A DNA stretch of 49,042 nt. Origin: Burkholderiales bacterium (GTDB lineage: Bacteria; Pseudomonadota; Gammaproteobacteria; Burkholderiales; Casimicrobiaceae). The notes beneath the pieces are model-generated. The model saw nothing but the letters and a program-made list of their open reading frames with translations. It did not search any database and had not been told where the DNA came from. Location of the stretch: the NCBI GenBank assembly GCA_025981645.1, contig JAICXH010000007.1:1-49042 (forward strand). The letters run 5' to 3'. Position numbers and translations under genes: made by a program. Positions 37,672-47,863 of the stretch are shown here, piece by piece; within the stretch, counting starts at the first letter, position 1, and the number at the start of each line of letters is the position of its first letter.

Positions 37672-39285
37672 GTGCGTGACCGCGCGCGAGGTGCGCCACT
37701 GGACGACGAACTCGACCCGGACCTCGTCCCAGCAACCGCGGCGGGCAGGCTCGGACCCTGGGATGCGGCCGATTTCGAGCTCGCGCCGCCGGCCGCACTC
37801 GATGCGCTGACGCCGTCCGAGTGCTTCTACTTTTCCGGCGAGTGCATCGCGGTTCCCCGCCGCGGCCTCGCGGTCGCCGGCTTCGCGCGAGGAGTTCGTG
37901 CCGACGACGACGTGGCGCAGTGGAGTCGGCAGTGGCAGTCCGGCACGGAGCCCGCGCACGCGCCGCTGATCCTTCTCGGTGCGCCGCTTCGCGCCGACGA
38001 TGCTCGGCTCGACGCCGCCGCGCGTACGATCACGATCGCCCGTCGGACGCACCCGTTCGCGCTGACGCCGAGGCTGCCGCTCAATCGTTCCTGGTTCGAC
38101 GCGTCGTCGGCAGCCTGGTTTGCTTCGCGCAGCCTGCGCGTGCGCGCGTCGATCGAAGGCGGAACCGTCGTTGCGCGAACGCTGTGGCCGGAGGAATTCG
38201 CGCTCGCCGGAACGCTTCCTTCCGCCGCACTCGCAGCCGATCGCCCGCCGGCCCTCGCGCTGCGGGCGCGGATGCGCGAGGACCCGCGAGGTGGAGCGGG
38301 ATTGCCGTTCGCCGCACATTCGATCCGGGAGCGTACCGGATGGACCGGGGACTGGACGGACAAGCCCGTCCTCGCGCTCGTCGTCAATGGCGCACAGGGC
38401 GACGACGACGAGGCCTGGGCCGGGCATTTCGCCGTCGCGACCGGGCGCACGTCTTCGCGCGGCTCGATCGCCGATCTCGTCGTCGACAACTTCTACACGC
38501 TCGACATCGTCAGCGAGAAGGGAATTCTTGCCGCACCGGTCCCGCTCGACGCGTACCTCGGCGACCTCAACAGCGGCCAGGCATGGTATCGGCCGTCGTG
38601 GGTTCTCGTGGTGGCACTCGCGAGCGACACCGCGCTCGCGCTCGTCCAAAGCGCCTTCGACCGAGTCTACCGGCAATTCTGGCGCCATCAGCTCGTCTAC
38701 CGGCATTCGACGATGAACTGCGCCGGGGTGAGCGTCGACGTGCTCCGCGCGCTCGGGTTGCCGGTTCGGCAACGCATGCCGCGGCACCGCTCGCGGGCGT
38801 GGCTCGCGCTGCCGTGGGTGGCACTTACCCAGCGTTCACTCTTCAAGGGGCGGCTCGCCTGCGAATACCTCGCCGAGGACACGACGCGCCTCCTTCCGGC
38901 GGTCGCCTTCGAGCAAACGAGTGCGCTGCTGCTGTCGCTCGCCGGCGGCGCCAACGCGGAAGGCGGTGGGCTGCTCGCCGGGATCCTCGCGCGCGATGTC
39001 GAGGCGATCGCACTCCTGCGCATCCCGCAGTTTCCTTCGTCGCGCAGGTTCGGCTCGTGGCCGGTGGCCTCGGCCGACGAATATTTCGCGGCGATTCCGA
39101 CCGACCCGGCGAAAATGGAAACCGTGCCCGTGCCGGCGCGGCTGTTCCCGCGCGAGCTGCGCGACGGCGATCTGCTGCCGCGTCCACGCGAGCCGTCGGA
39201 CCTCCCCCTCGCGCTGTGGGGCCTCGCGCTGCTCGCGGCGCTGGGAGCGCTCATCGCCTGGCTTGCCACGTTCGTGTCAGCGTGA
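37672..39285 (+). CDS. Conserved hypothetical, C-terminal TM; possible permuted papain-like/NlpC-P60-like cysteine hydrolase
   Basis: His-containing WAGHFAVATGR precedes Cys-containing HSTMNCAGVSVDVLRALG; C-terminal hydrophobic LALWGLALLAALGALIAWLATFV; start uncertain. Confidence 0.55.
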   Translation: MRDRARGAPLDDELDPDLVPATAAGRLGPWDAADFELAPPAALDALTPSECFYFSGECIAVPRRGLAVAGFARGVRADDDVAQWSRQWQSGTEPAHAPLILLGAPLRADDARLDAAARTITIARRTHPFALTPRLPLNRSWFDASSAAWFASRSLRVRASIEGGTVVARTLWPEEFALAGTLPSAALAADRPPALALRARMREDPRGGAGLPFAAHSIRERTGWTGDWTDKPVLALVVNGAQGDDDEAWAGHFAVATGRTSSRGSIADLVVDNFYTLDIVSEKGILAAPVPLDAYLGDLNSGQAWYRPSWVLVVALASDTALALVQSAFDRVYRQFWRHQLVYRHSTMNCAGVSVDVLRALGLPVRQRMPRHRSRAWLALPWVALTQRSLFKGRLACEYLAEDTTRLLPAVAFEQTSALLLSLAGGANAEGGGLLAGILARDVEAIALLRIPQFPSSRRFGSWPVASADEYFAAIPTDPAKMETVPVPARLFPRELRDGDLLPRPREPSDLPLALWGLALLAALGALIAWLATFVSA

Positions 39286-40515
39286 TGCGCGGATCGCAAT
39301 GAGGTACGACGCGAGTGCCGCGAAGCCGCCCGCGGCGAGCGCGACGAGCGCGACGCGCCCGCCCGCACCGGCGCCGGCGAGCAGCGTCACGACGAGCGGA
39401 GCGACCGACTTCAGCATGAACTGCGGCCGCGCGAGCCTGCCGAGCAGCGCGCCGTAATCGCGCTCGCCGAAGAGCACCCCGGGAACGGTGCCGCGAACGA
39501 TCGTCAGCACGCCGTTGCTCCAGCCATAGAGGAGCGCGAAGGCGAGCGCGACGATCCACGCTCCGTGAACGAGTGCCAGCACGACGAGCGCGCCCGCCAT
39601 CAGCGCGAATGCCAGCGTGCCGACGGCGAGCGGACGCAGTCGATCGGAGAAGGCGAACTCCATCAACCGCCCGGCAACCTGCATCGGGCCGATCAGTGCG
39701 CCGGCGAGCACCGCGTCGCGCGGGGCGATGCCTCCTGAGCCGAGCAGCGTGACGAGATGCGCCGACACACCCGCGGCGAGGAACGCCGCGATCGACAGCG
39801 CCGCAGCGAGCCAGATGAACACGCGTCGCGAGCCGCCCGCGCGGTGCCGCGCGACCACGGCCATCGTCCCCGTCGAGCGCCGCGACGCGCCGGGAACGGC
39901 GACGAGGTGGAGCGGAAGGGCGACGGCAAGGTTGAGCGCGGCGTGCACGCCGAAGGCCGCGCGCCAGCCCTCGCGCTCGAGGATGAACTGCGACAGCGGC
40001 CAGAACACCGTGCTCGCGAAGCCGCCGAACAGCGTCAGCGCCGTGACGGCACGCCGGTAGGACCCGCCGGCGACGCGATGCAGCGTCGCGAACGCGGCGT
40101 CGTAGAGGCCCATCCCCATCGCAGCACCCGCCACCACCCAGCCTGCCGCCATCGTCGCAGGACCGCGCGCGAACGCGAGCAGCATGCACGCGCAGACGGC
40201 GGTGAGCGACCCCGACGCGAGCACCCGGCTTCCCCCGTGACGGTCGATGCTGCGCCCCGCCCATGGCGCCACGAGTCCTGACACGAACAGACCCGCGGTG
40301 AAGCTGCCGTAAAGCTCGGTGTCGGTCGCGCCGATGTCGCGCGCCATCGGTGGCCCCAGCACGGCGATCGAGTAGAACAGCGTGCCCCACGCGATGATCT
40401 GCCCGACGCCGAGGGCGGGGACGAGGCGCGACAACGCGACCGCCGGCCGCGCGGCTGCGCCCGCGACGGGCGGGTCGCCGGTCGCCGGCTCGGGTGCGGG
40501 TGCGGACTCGCTCAA
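39277..40515 (-). CDS. MFS transporter
   Basis: 12-TM pattern; SRLVPALGVGQIIAWGTLFYSIAVLGPPMARDIGATDTELYGSFTAGLFVSGLVAPWAGRSIDRHG. Confidence 0.92.
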   Translation of the reverse strand: MSESAPAPEPATGDPPVAGAAARPAVALSRLVPALGVGQIIAWGTLFYSIAVLGPPMARDIGATDTELYGSFTAGLFVSGLVAPWAGRSIDRHGGSRVLASGSLTAVCACMLLAFARGPATMAAGWVVAGAAMGMGLYDAAFATLHRVAGGSYRRAVTALTLFGGFASTVFWPLSQFILEREGWRAAFGVHAALNLAVALPLHLVAVPGASRRSTGTMAVVARHRAGGSRRVFIWLAAALSIAAFLAAGVSAHLVTLLGSGGIAPRDAVLAGALIGPMQVAGRLMEFAFSDRLRPLAVGTLAFALMAGALVVLALVHGAWIVALAFALLYGWSNGVLTIVRGTVPGVLFGERDYGALLGRLARPQFMLKSVAPLVVTLLAGAGAGGRVALVALAAGGFAALASYLIAIRASR

Positions 40516-41285
40516 CGATGACGGAACTGCGGTTTCCTCTTCTCGACGAACGCGCGCATGCCCTCCTTCTGGTCATCGAGCGCAAACGTCGAATGGAATT
40601 CGCGTCGTTCGAATGCGAGCCCTTCGGTGAGCGACGATTCGTAGGCGCGATTGATCGCCTCCTTCACCTTCATCACCACCGGCAGCGAGAACGCGGCGAT
40701 CTTCGCTGCCGTCTCCAGCGCCTCGCGCTCGAGCTCGGCGGCGGGCACCACCCGGGCGACGAGCCCGCTCTTCTCGGCTTCCGCTGCGTCGACCATGCGC
40801 CCGGTCAGACACCAGTCCATCGCCTTCGACTTGCCGACGGCGCGAGGGAGGCGCTGCGTCCCGCCGAAGCCGGGCATCGTGCCGATCGTGATCTCGGGCT
40901 GGCCGAACTTCGCGGTGTCGGCGGCGATGATGAAGTCGCAGGCCATCGCGAGCTCGCAGCCGCCGCCAAGCGCATAGCCGGCGACCGCGGCGATGACCGG
41001 CTTTCTCACGCGGCGGATCGCCTCCCAGTCGCGCGTAATGTAGTCGTCGCCATAGACCTTCGCATAGCTCCATTCGGCCATTGCGCCGATGTCGGCCCCG
41101 GCGGCGAAGGCCTTCTCATTGCCGGTGATCACCGTGCAGCCGACGGCGGGATCGTCGTCCCAGGCGAGCAGTGCGTCGCAGATCTCGCGCGCCAGCGCGT
41201 TGTTGAGGGCGTTCATGCGCTGCGGGCGGTTGATGCGCAGCAGCGCAACGCGGTCCCTGACTTCGAGAAGAACGTGTTCCGGCAT
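40512..41285 (-). CDS. Enoyl-CoA hydratase
   Basis: [78 protein letters not shown]. Confidence 0.95.
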   Translation of the reverse strand: MPEHVLLEVRDRVALLRINRPQRMNALNNALAREICDALLAWDDDPAVGCTVITGNEKAFAAGADIGAMAEWSYAKVYGDDYITRDWEAIRRVRKPVIAAVAGYALGGGCELAMACDFIIAADTAKFGQPEITIGTMPGFGGTQRLPRAVGKSKAMDWCLTGRMVDAAEAEKSGLVARVVPAAELEREALETAAKIAAFSLPVVMKVKEAINRAYESSLTEGLAFERREFHSTFALDDQKEGMRAFVEKRKPQFRHR

Positions 41286-41397
41286 GGGGTTCGGCTTTCA
41301 GCAAAGTCGGATGGAGGATCGGCAAGCGTACCGGACATCGCGATGCAAGGCTAGAATGAGCGCATCGAACGATGATCGAATCGAATCCGGAGGCGCA

Positions 41398-42750
41398 ATG
41401 AACAAGGTGTATCCGAACGCGACGCAAGCCCTCGCCGGGCTCCTCGAGAACGACATCACGATCGCCGCGGGCGGCTTCGGCCTGTGCGGGATCCCGGAGA
41501 ACCTGATCCAGGCGGTCGTCGACAGCGGCGTGAAGGGGCTCACCATCATCGGCAACAATGCTGGCGTCGACGATTTCGGGATGGGGCTCCTCCTCAAGGG
41601 AAGGCAGGTGAAAAAGGTGATCGCCTCCTACGTCGGCGAGAACAAGGAATTCGAGCGCCAGGTGCTCGCGAAGGAACTCGAGCTCCGGCTGACCCCGCAG
41701 GGGACGCTCGCCGAGAAGATCCGCGCCGGCGGCGCCGGCATACCGGGCTTTTACACGCCAACCGCCGCAGGCACGCTGCTCGCCGAAGATCGCGAGACGA
41801 AGACCTTCGGCGGCCGCGAGTACGTGCTCGAGGAAGGCATTCGCGCCAACATTTCGATCGTCAAGGCGTGGAAGGGCGACAAAGCCGGCAACCTCGTCTA
41901 CCGCGAGACCGCGCGCAACTTCAATCCGATGATCGCAACCTGCGGTCACGTCACCATCGCCGAGGTGGAGGAGCTGGTCGAAGTCGGCGCGCTCGATGCC
42001 AACCAGATCCACACGCCCGGCATCTACGTCGACCGCATCGTCCGCGGTGCGCGCTACGAGAAGCGCGTCGAGTTCCGCACGGTCGCCGGAACGGCGTCGA
42101 AGAAGGACTCGCCGATCCGCGAGCTGATGGCGCGTCGCGCGGCACAGGAGCTTCGCGACGGCTACTACGTGAACCTCGGTATCGGCATCCCGACGTTGGT
42201 CGCGAACTTCATCCCGCCCGGCGTCAACGTGACGCTGCAGTCGGAGAACGGGCTGCTCGGCATCGGGCCCTTTCCTACCGACGACAAGGTCGACCCCGAT
42301 CTCATCAACGCCGGCAAGCAGACGATCACCACGATTCCCGGCAGCAGCTTCTTCTCGTCAGCCGATTCGTTCGCGATGATCCGTGGCGGTCACATCGACC
42401 TGTCGATCCTCGGCGGGCTCGAAGTCGCGAAGAACGGCGACCTCGCGAACTGGATGGTCCCGGGCAAGATGGTCAAGGGCCCGGGCGGCGCGATGGACCT
42501 CGTGTCGGGAGTGAAGCGCGTAATCGTGCTGATGGAGCACACGGCGAAGGACGGCAGTTCGAAGGTGCTCGACAAGTGCACACTGCCGATCACCGGCAAG
42601 GGCGTCGTCACGATGGTCATCACCGACCTCTGCGTGTTCGACGTGCTCCCCGGCGGCAAGGGCCTCGCGCTGACGGAGCTCCACCCCGGCGTCACGCTGG
42701 ATACGGTCAAGGCGAAGACCGCGTGCGACTTCGAGGTGCGGCTGAAGTAG
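41398..42750 (+). CDS. Succinyl-CoA:3-ketoacid CoA-transferase, A and B subunits fused in one ORF
   Basis: A part [47 protein letters not shown]; linker [10 protein letters not shown] part [52 protein letters not shown]. Confidence 0.96.
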   Translation: MNKVYPNATQALAGLLENDITIAAGGFGLCGIPENLIQAVVDSGVKGLTIIGNNAGVDDFGMGLLLKGRQVKKVIASYVGENKEFERQVLAKELELRLTPQGTLAEKIRAGGAGIPGFYTPTAAGTLLAEDRETKTFGGREYVLEEGIRANISIVKAWKGDKAGNLVYRETARNFNPMIATCGHVTIAEVEELVEVGALDANQIHTPGIYVDRIVRGARYEKRVEFRTVAGTASKKDSPIRELMARRAAQELRDGYYVNLGIGIPTLVANFIPPGVNVTLQSENGLLGIGPFPTDDKVDPDLINAGKQTITTIPGSSFFSSADSFAMIRGGHIDLSILGGLEVAKNGDLANWMVPGKMVKGPGGAMDLVSGVKRVIVLMEHTAKDGSSKVLDKCTLPITGKGVVTMVITDLCVFDVLPGGKGLALTELHPGVTLDTVKAKTACDFEVRLK

Positions 42751-42792
42751 CCTGGAAGGTTCCCTCGCAGTGGGGCCGATTGACTGCTTCGA

Positions 42793-42811
42793 ATGAGTCA
42801 ATTAGACTCAT
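42793..42811. promoter_or_regulatory. Putative VapB/RHH operator: perfect 7-bp inverted repeat
   Basis: ATGAGTC-AATTA-GACTCAT, with a further ATGAGT at 42815-42820 overlapping the start codon. Confidence 0.6.
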
Positions 42812-42814
42812 CGC

Positions 42815-43072
42815 ATGAGTAAGCGGCTCCAGGTGCTGCTTTCGGACAGGGAGCTCACCGACATCCAGCAGTTCGCCCGTCGCCGGCAGATGACGGTGGC
42901 CGAGTGGGTACGCCAGGCACTGCGTGCGGCGCGCCGGGTCGAGCCCCGCGTTTCGTCACGCAAAAAGCTCGAAGCGGTGCGCGCAGCTGCCGGCAACGCC
43001 TTTCCCGCCCCCGACATCGAAAAGATGCTCGACGAGATCGAGCAGGGTTACCGCTCGGAGATCAAGGCGTGA
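42815..43072 (+). CDS. Ribbon-helix-helix (CopG-like) antitoxin, VapB-type
   Basis: [41 protein letters not shown]. Confidence 0.88.
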   Translation: MSKRLQVLLSDRELTDIQQFARRRQMTVAEWVRQALRAARRVEPRVSSRKKLEAVRAAAGNAFPAPDIEKMLDEIEQGYRSEIKA

Positions 43073-43467
43073 TCTTCGTCGACTCGAACGTCCCGATGTA
43101 TCTGGTCGGAGCCGCGCATCCGCACAAGGCGGACGCGATCCAGCTCCTCGAGTCCGCTATCGCTGCGGCGGAGCCGCTGGTCACGAGCGCCGAGGTACTG
43201 CAGGAGATCCTGCACCGTTACGTCGCGATTCGCCGCCGCGACGCGATTCAGGCGGCATTCGACGCGCTGCGAAACGTCGTCGACGGCATTCTCCCCATCG
43301 AGGCATCCGACGTCGAGCACGCCCGCGCGCTCGTTGCGGGCCTTGCGGATCTGTCGGCGCGCGATGCGCTGCACGCCGCGGTGATGGACCGTCACGGGAT
43401 CGAACGCATCATGACGTTCGATCGCGGCTTCGATTCCGTCCCGGGCATCCGGCGGTATCTCGCCTGA
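43069..43467 (+). CDS. PIN-domain toxin, VapC-type
   Basis: [74 protein letters not shown] start overlaps antitoxin TGA. Confidence 0.93.
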   Translation: MIFVDSNVPMYLVGAAHPHKADAIQLLESAIAAAEPLVTSAEVLQEILHRYVAIRRRDAIQAAFDALRNVVDGILPIEASDVEHARALVAGLADLSARDALHAAVMDRHGIERIMTFDRGFDSVPGIRRYLA

Positions 43468-43517
43468 CGCCCATACTCGGCCGAGGCTCCTGCGCAGCTG
43501 ACCCCGCTCGTGGCCCG

Positions 43518-44825
43518 TCAGGCGAGCGCGCGCTTGTCGACGACGCGCCGCGCCTTGCCAAGCGAGCGCTCGATGCCTCCCGGCGGCTTCACGTGGACCG
43601 CAGCGGTGACGCCGATCAGGCTCTTGACGTGCTCGGCGAGACGCTTGCCCGCCGCTTCGGCATCGGCGCTTCCCGCGTCGGGCGCGCGCTCGACGTTGAT
43701 CGCCAACTCGTCGAGGTTCTTCGGACGCGTGATCTCGACCTGGTAGTGGGGGGCAAGCGCGGGATCGCGCAGGATCAGCTCCTCGATCTGCGTCGGGAAC
43801 ACGTTGACGCCGCGGATGATCATCATGTCGTCGGAGCGGCCGCTGATCTTCTCGATCCTGCGCATCGTCCGCGCGGTGCCCGGTAGCAAGCGCGTCAGGT
43901 CGCGGGTGCGGTAGCGGATGACCGGCATCGCCTCCTTGGTGAGCGACGTGAACACGAGCTCGCCTCGCTCGCCGTCGGGAAGCGCCTGACCCGTCTCCGG
44001 ATCGACGATCTCCGGATAGAAGTGATCCTCCCACACGGTGAGGCCGTCCTTGGTCTCGATGCACTCCTGCGCGACGCCGGGACCGATCACCTCGGAGAGC
44101 CCGTAGATGTCGATCGCGTCCATCGCCAGCAGGCTCTCGATCTTCGCGCGCATGTTCGGCGTCCACGGCTCCGCGCCGAAGATGCCGATCGACAGGGACG
44201 TCGAGCGCAGGTCCATCCCCTGGCGCTGCATCTCCTCGGCGATCGCCAGCATGTACGACGGCGTCACCATGATGATGTCGGGCCGGAAGTCGCGAATCAG
44301 CTGTACCTGCTTCTCGGTCTGCCCACCAGACATCGGGATCACCGTGCAGCCGAGCCGCTCGGCGCCGTAGTGCGCGCCGAGCCCACCGGTGAAGAGTCCG
44401 TAGCCGTAGGCGACGTGGACGACGTCGCCGGCGCGACCGCCAGCGGCGCGGATCGAGCGCGCCATCACGTCGGCCCAGGTGCCGATGTCCCTCGCCGTGT
44501 AGCCGACGACGGTGGGTTTGCCGGTCGTCCCCGACGACGCGTGGATGCGCACGACTTCCTCGCGAGGCACCGCGAACATGCGGAACGGATAGTTGTCGCG
44601 CAGGTCGGCCTTCGTTGTGAACGGGAGTTTCGCGAGATCGGCGAGGCTCTTCACGTCGCCCGGTTTCACTCCGGCGGCGTCGAAGGCCTGACGATAGTGC
44701 GGCACGTTGCGATAGACGCGCTCGAGCGTCCACTGCAGGCGTGAGAGCTGCAGCGCCTCGAGCTCGTCCCGGCTCGCGGTCTCGATCGGCTCGAGATCGC
44801 CGGGGTGCGGGGTCTTTGCGGTCAT
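43518..44825 (-). CDS. paaK: Phenylacetate-CoA ligase
   Basis: LPFTTKADLRDNYPFRMFAVPREEVVRIHASSGTTGKPTVVGYTARDI; GVNVFPTQIEELIL. Confidence 0.97.
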   Translation of the reverse strand: MTAKTPHPGDLEPIETASRDELEALQLSRLQWTLERVYRNVPHYRQAFDAAGVKPGDVKSLADLAKLPFTTKADLRDNYPFRMFAVPREEVVRIHASSGTTGKPTVVGYTARDIGTWADVMARSIRAAGGRAGDVVHVAYGYGLFTGGLGAHYGAERLGCTVIPMSGGQTEKQVQLIRDFRPDIIMVTPSYMLAIAEEMQRQGMDLRSTSLSIGIFGAEPWTPNMRAKIESLLAMDAIDIYGLSEVIGPGVAQECIETKDGLTVWEDHFYPEIVDPETGQALPDGERGELVFTSLTKEAMPVIRYRTRDLTRLLPGTARTMRRIEKISGRSDDMMIIRGVNVFPTQIEELILRDPALAPHYQVEITRPKNLDELAINVERAPDAGSADAEAAGKRLAEHVKSLIGVTAAVHVKPPGGIERSLGKARRVVDKRALA

Positions 44826-44891
44826 CCTGTCCTCCTTCGGCGACGGGCGTGACGCGTGGCACCTCGCGCGGACACGTGCGTGCGGCTGCGC

Positions 44892-45347
44892 TCAGCCCTG
44901 CGGTGTATCGGGCACGACGTGGCCGTCGATCCGATAGCTCTTGCCGCGAAACAGCGCGACCGTGCGGCCGTGCTGGTCGCGCACGTCGATATCGTAGACT
45001 CCGGTGCGCCCGGAGCGGCTGCGCTCGACGGCGCTCGCCTGCAGTACGTCACCGGCGTGCGCCGGCGCGAGGTACTCGATCGAGCAGCCCTGCGCAACGG
45101 TCCTGTGGTTGTACGAGTTGCAGGCGAAGGCGAACGCGCTGTCGGCGAGCACGAAGATGATCCCGCCGTGGCAGGTTGCATGCCCGTTGATCATGTCGTC
45201 GCGCACCGTCATCGACAGCATCGCGCGTCCGGGAGCGACACGCTCGACGCGCATCCCGAGCGCCTGCGACGCACGGTCGGCCGCGAACATTTCGGCCGCA
45301 ACGCGCTCGGCGAGCGCCTGGGCGTCATGTTCGCCCGGCGCACTCAC
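44892..45347 (-). CDS. paaI: Phenylacetyl-CoA-pathway hotdog thioesterase PaaI
   Basis: MTVRDDMINGHATCHGGIIFVLADSAFAFACNSYNHRTVAQGCSIEYLAPAHAGDVLQA. Confidence 0.95.
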   Translation of the reverse strand: MSAPGEHDAQALAERVAAEMFAADRASQALGMRVERVAPGRAMLSMTVRDDMINGHATCHGGIIFVLADSAFAFACNSYNHRTVAQGCSIEYLAPAHAGDVLQASAVERSRSGRTGVYDIDVRDQHGRTVALFRGKSYRIDGHVVPDTPQG

Positions 45348-46135
45348 CGCCCGGTGAATTGCGGCGCCCGCTTGGCGAGAAACGCCGTCACGCCTTCGCG
45401 ATAGTCGGCGCTCGTCCCGAGTTCGCGCTGCAGATCGCGTTCGAGGTCGAGCTGCCCGGCGAGTGTGTTACCAGGCGACGCGTTGAGCGCGCGCTTTGTC
45501 GCGGCAAGCCCGCGCGTCGGCGCCCTTGCGAGCTCGGCGAGGAGCGCATCGACGGCGCCCGCGAACTCGGCGTCGTCGACGCTGCGCCAGATCATCCCCC
45601 ACGCTGCGGCCTGGTCGGCCGAAATGCGGTCGCCGAGAAGGGCGAGCCCCATTGCGCGCGCGGTGCCGACGAGACGCGGGAGGAAATACGTGCCTCCGCT
45701 GTCTGGAACGAGTCCGATGCGGCAGAACGCCTGCACGAAGCTCGCCGAACGGCACGCGACGACGAGGTCACAGGCGAGCGCGAGGTTGGCGCCCGCACCG
45801 GCGGCCACACCGTTGACCCCGCAGACCACCGGCAGCGGCAGCTCGCGCAGCGTGAGCACGAGCGGCCGGTAGTACTGTTCGATCGACGCACCGAGATCGA
45901 CGGGCTCCTCGCCAGGCGCGACGGCGCGGTCGGAAAGATCCTGCCCGGCGCAGAAGCCGCGTCCCTCGCCGGTCAGCAACAGCACGCGCGCCGTGGAATC
46001 GCCGGCCGTGCGCGTGAGCGCGTCGCGCAACTCGCCGTGCATCTGTACGGTGAAGCTGTTGAGCCGCTCGGGCCGATTGAGGATGATGCGCGCAATGCCG
46101 TCCGCGCACTCATACCTGATCTGCTCGTAGTTCAT
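45344..46135 (-). CDS. paaG: 2-(1,2-epoxy-1,2-dihydrophenyl)acetyl-CoA isomerase PaaG
   Basis: RPERLNSFTVQMHGELRDAL, GRGFCAGQDLSDRAV, AAGAGANLALACDLVVACRSASFVQAFCRIGLVPDSGGTYFLPRLVG. Confidence 0.95.
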   Translation of the reverse strand: MNYEQIRYECADGIARIILNRPERLNSFTVQMHGELRDALTRTAGDSTARVLLLTGEGRGFCAGQDLSDRAVAPGEEPVDLGASIEQYYRPLVLTLRELPLPVVCGVNGVAAGAGANLALACDLVVACRSASFVQAFCRIGLVPDSGGTYFLPRLVGTARAMGLALLGDRISADQAAAWGMIWRSVDDAEFAGAVDALLAELARAPTRGLAATKRALNASPGNTLAGQLDLERDLQRELGTSADYREGVTAFLAKRAPQFTGR

Positions 46136-47799
46136 CCGATGTGCATCCGGTGCTGGACGACGCGGAAGCGCCCCGCGACGTAGGCGGCATCGGTCAGGGC
46201 GGCGTTCGCCGCCGGGTTCGCACCGGTGCCGTGGAAGTCGGAGAACGCGGCCGACTGGTTGACGAACACGCCGCCGGTCAGATTGATCGACAGCGCGACC
46301 CCGGAATCCTCGGCGACCTCGATCGCTTTCGCGACGACGTCGTCGCGGGTCGAGTAGACCGACAGCGTCAGCGCGCCATGGCCCGCGGCGGCATCGCGCG
46401 CAATGGCGAGGCTGTCGTCGGTGCCGTCGGTCGCGATCACGAAGGAAATCGGGCCGAACCACTCGTTCAGATAGGTGGCACGGTCGCCGCGCGCGAGCTT
46501 GACGATGAGCGGCGTGTGCACGCGCGCTTCCGGCCATGCCGGAGGAGTCAGTGCGCGCGTATCGAGGGCGATCGTACCGAACGAGCGCGCCGCCTCGAGC
46601 CGCCGCAGCACCGCGTCGCCGGTGACCGCACCCAGCACCTCGACGGCACGCGCCGGGTCCTCGGTCAGCCGACCGACGGCCTGCGCGAGATCGCTGGCGA
46701 ACTCGTCGAAGCCGACGTGCCCTTCGGGGGTATCAATTCCGCCTTTCTGGACATAGAGGTTCTGCGGTGCCGTGCACATCTGGCCCGAATAGAGCGACAG
46801 CGAGAACGCGAGATTCTTCAGCATCCCCTGGTAATCGCTCGTCGAGTCGACGATCACCTGGTTGACGCCCGCCTTCTCGGTGAACACGAGCGCCTGCCGC
46901 GCGTGCTCCTCGAGCCAGCGACCGTTCGCCGTGCTGCCGGTGAAATCGATCAGCTTGATCTCGGGGCGCAGCGCCAGCGTCTGCACGATGTCGTCCCCGG
47001 CTTCGTGCGCGAAGAGCGTCACCACGTTCGGGTCGAACCCGGCCTCGGCAAGGACCTCGCGGGCGATTCGCACGGTCAGTGCGAGCGGAAGGATCGCCGC
47101 TGGATGCGGCTTGACGATGACGGCGTTTCCGGTCGCGAGGCTCGCGAACAGACCAGGGTAGCTGTTCCAGGTGGGAAACGTGCTGCACCCGATGACGAGC
47201 GCGATGCCACGCGGCACGATGCGAAACGCCTTGTTCATCCGCAGCGGCTCGCCGCGCCCTTGCGGCTTCTCCCACTGCGCATGGGCGGGTACGCGACGCA
47301 TCTCGTCCCAGGCGTAGGCGACGGCCTCGAGGCCGCGATCCTGGGCATGCGGGCCGCCGGCCTGGAACGCCATCACGAACGCCTGGCCGGTGGTGTGCAT
47401 GACGGCGTGCGCGATCTCGAAGCTCGCCTCGTTGATGCGCTTCAGGATTTCGATCGACACGCCGACCCAGGCTTCCGGCCCGGCGTTGCGCCAGCGCGCC
47501 TGCGCTGTCTCGACGGCGGCGAAGAGACCGTTCGGATCGGCCTTCGGATAGGAAATTTCCAGTGCGGGCCCGAACGGTGAGCGCTCGTTGCCGACGGTGC
47601 CGACGGTCGCCGGCTGGTTGAGCGTGAACGGTTTGCCGAGCAGCGCGTCGAAGGCGGCCTTGCCCTTCTCCGCCGTGCCCTCGCCGTAGACCTTCGGCGA
47701 TGGCGATTCCGGATACGGCGTCCAGTAGCCACGGTCGGCGATCGCCTGCAGCGCTCGGTCGAGTGTTGCGCGGTGACGCTCGAAAAGTGGATGAGACAC
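46132..47799 (-). CDS. paaN: Phenylacetic acid degradation aldehyde dehydrogenase PaaN
   Basis: HPLFERHRATLDRALQAIADRGYWTPYPESPSPKVYGEGTAEKGKAAF; GCSTFPTWNSYPGLFASLATGNAVIVKPHP; GTG start overlaps nothing upstream. Confidence 0.92.
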   Translation of the reverse strand: MSHPLFERHRATLDRALQAIADRGYWTPYPESPSPKVYGEGTAEKGKAAFDALLGKPFTLNQPATVGTVGNERSPFGPALEISYPKADPNGLFAAVETAQARWRNAGPEAWVGVSIEILKRINEASFEIAHAVMHTTGQAFVMAFQAGGPHAQDRGLEAVAYAWDEMRRVPAHAQWEKPQGRGEPLRMNKAFRIVPRGIALVIGCSTFPTWNSYPGLFASLATGNAVIVKPHPAAILPLALTVRIAREVLAEAGFDPNVVTLFAHEAGDDIVQTLALRPEIKLIDFTGSTANGRWLEEHARQALVFTEKAGVNQVIVDSTSDYQGMLKNLAFSLSLYSGQMCTAPQNLYVQKGGIDTPEGHVGFDEFASDLAQAVGRLTEDPARAVEVLGAVTGDAVLRRLEAARSFGTIALDTRALTPPAWPEARVHTPLIVKLARGDRATYLNEWFGPISFVIATDGTDDSLAIARDAAAGHGALTLSVYSTRDDVVAKAIEVAEDSGVALSINLTGGVFVNQSAAFSDFHGTGANPAANAALTDAAYVAGRFRVVQHRMHIG

Positions 47800-47863
47800 C
47801 GGGATGCCGCCCTTGCTGCGTTCGACCGCGTACTCTAGCACGCGTTCGTGACGCGCTCGCGAG

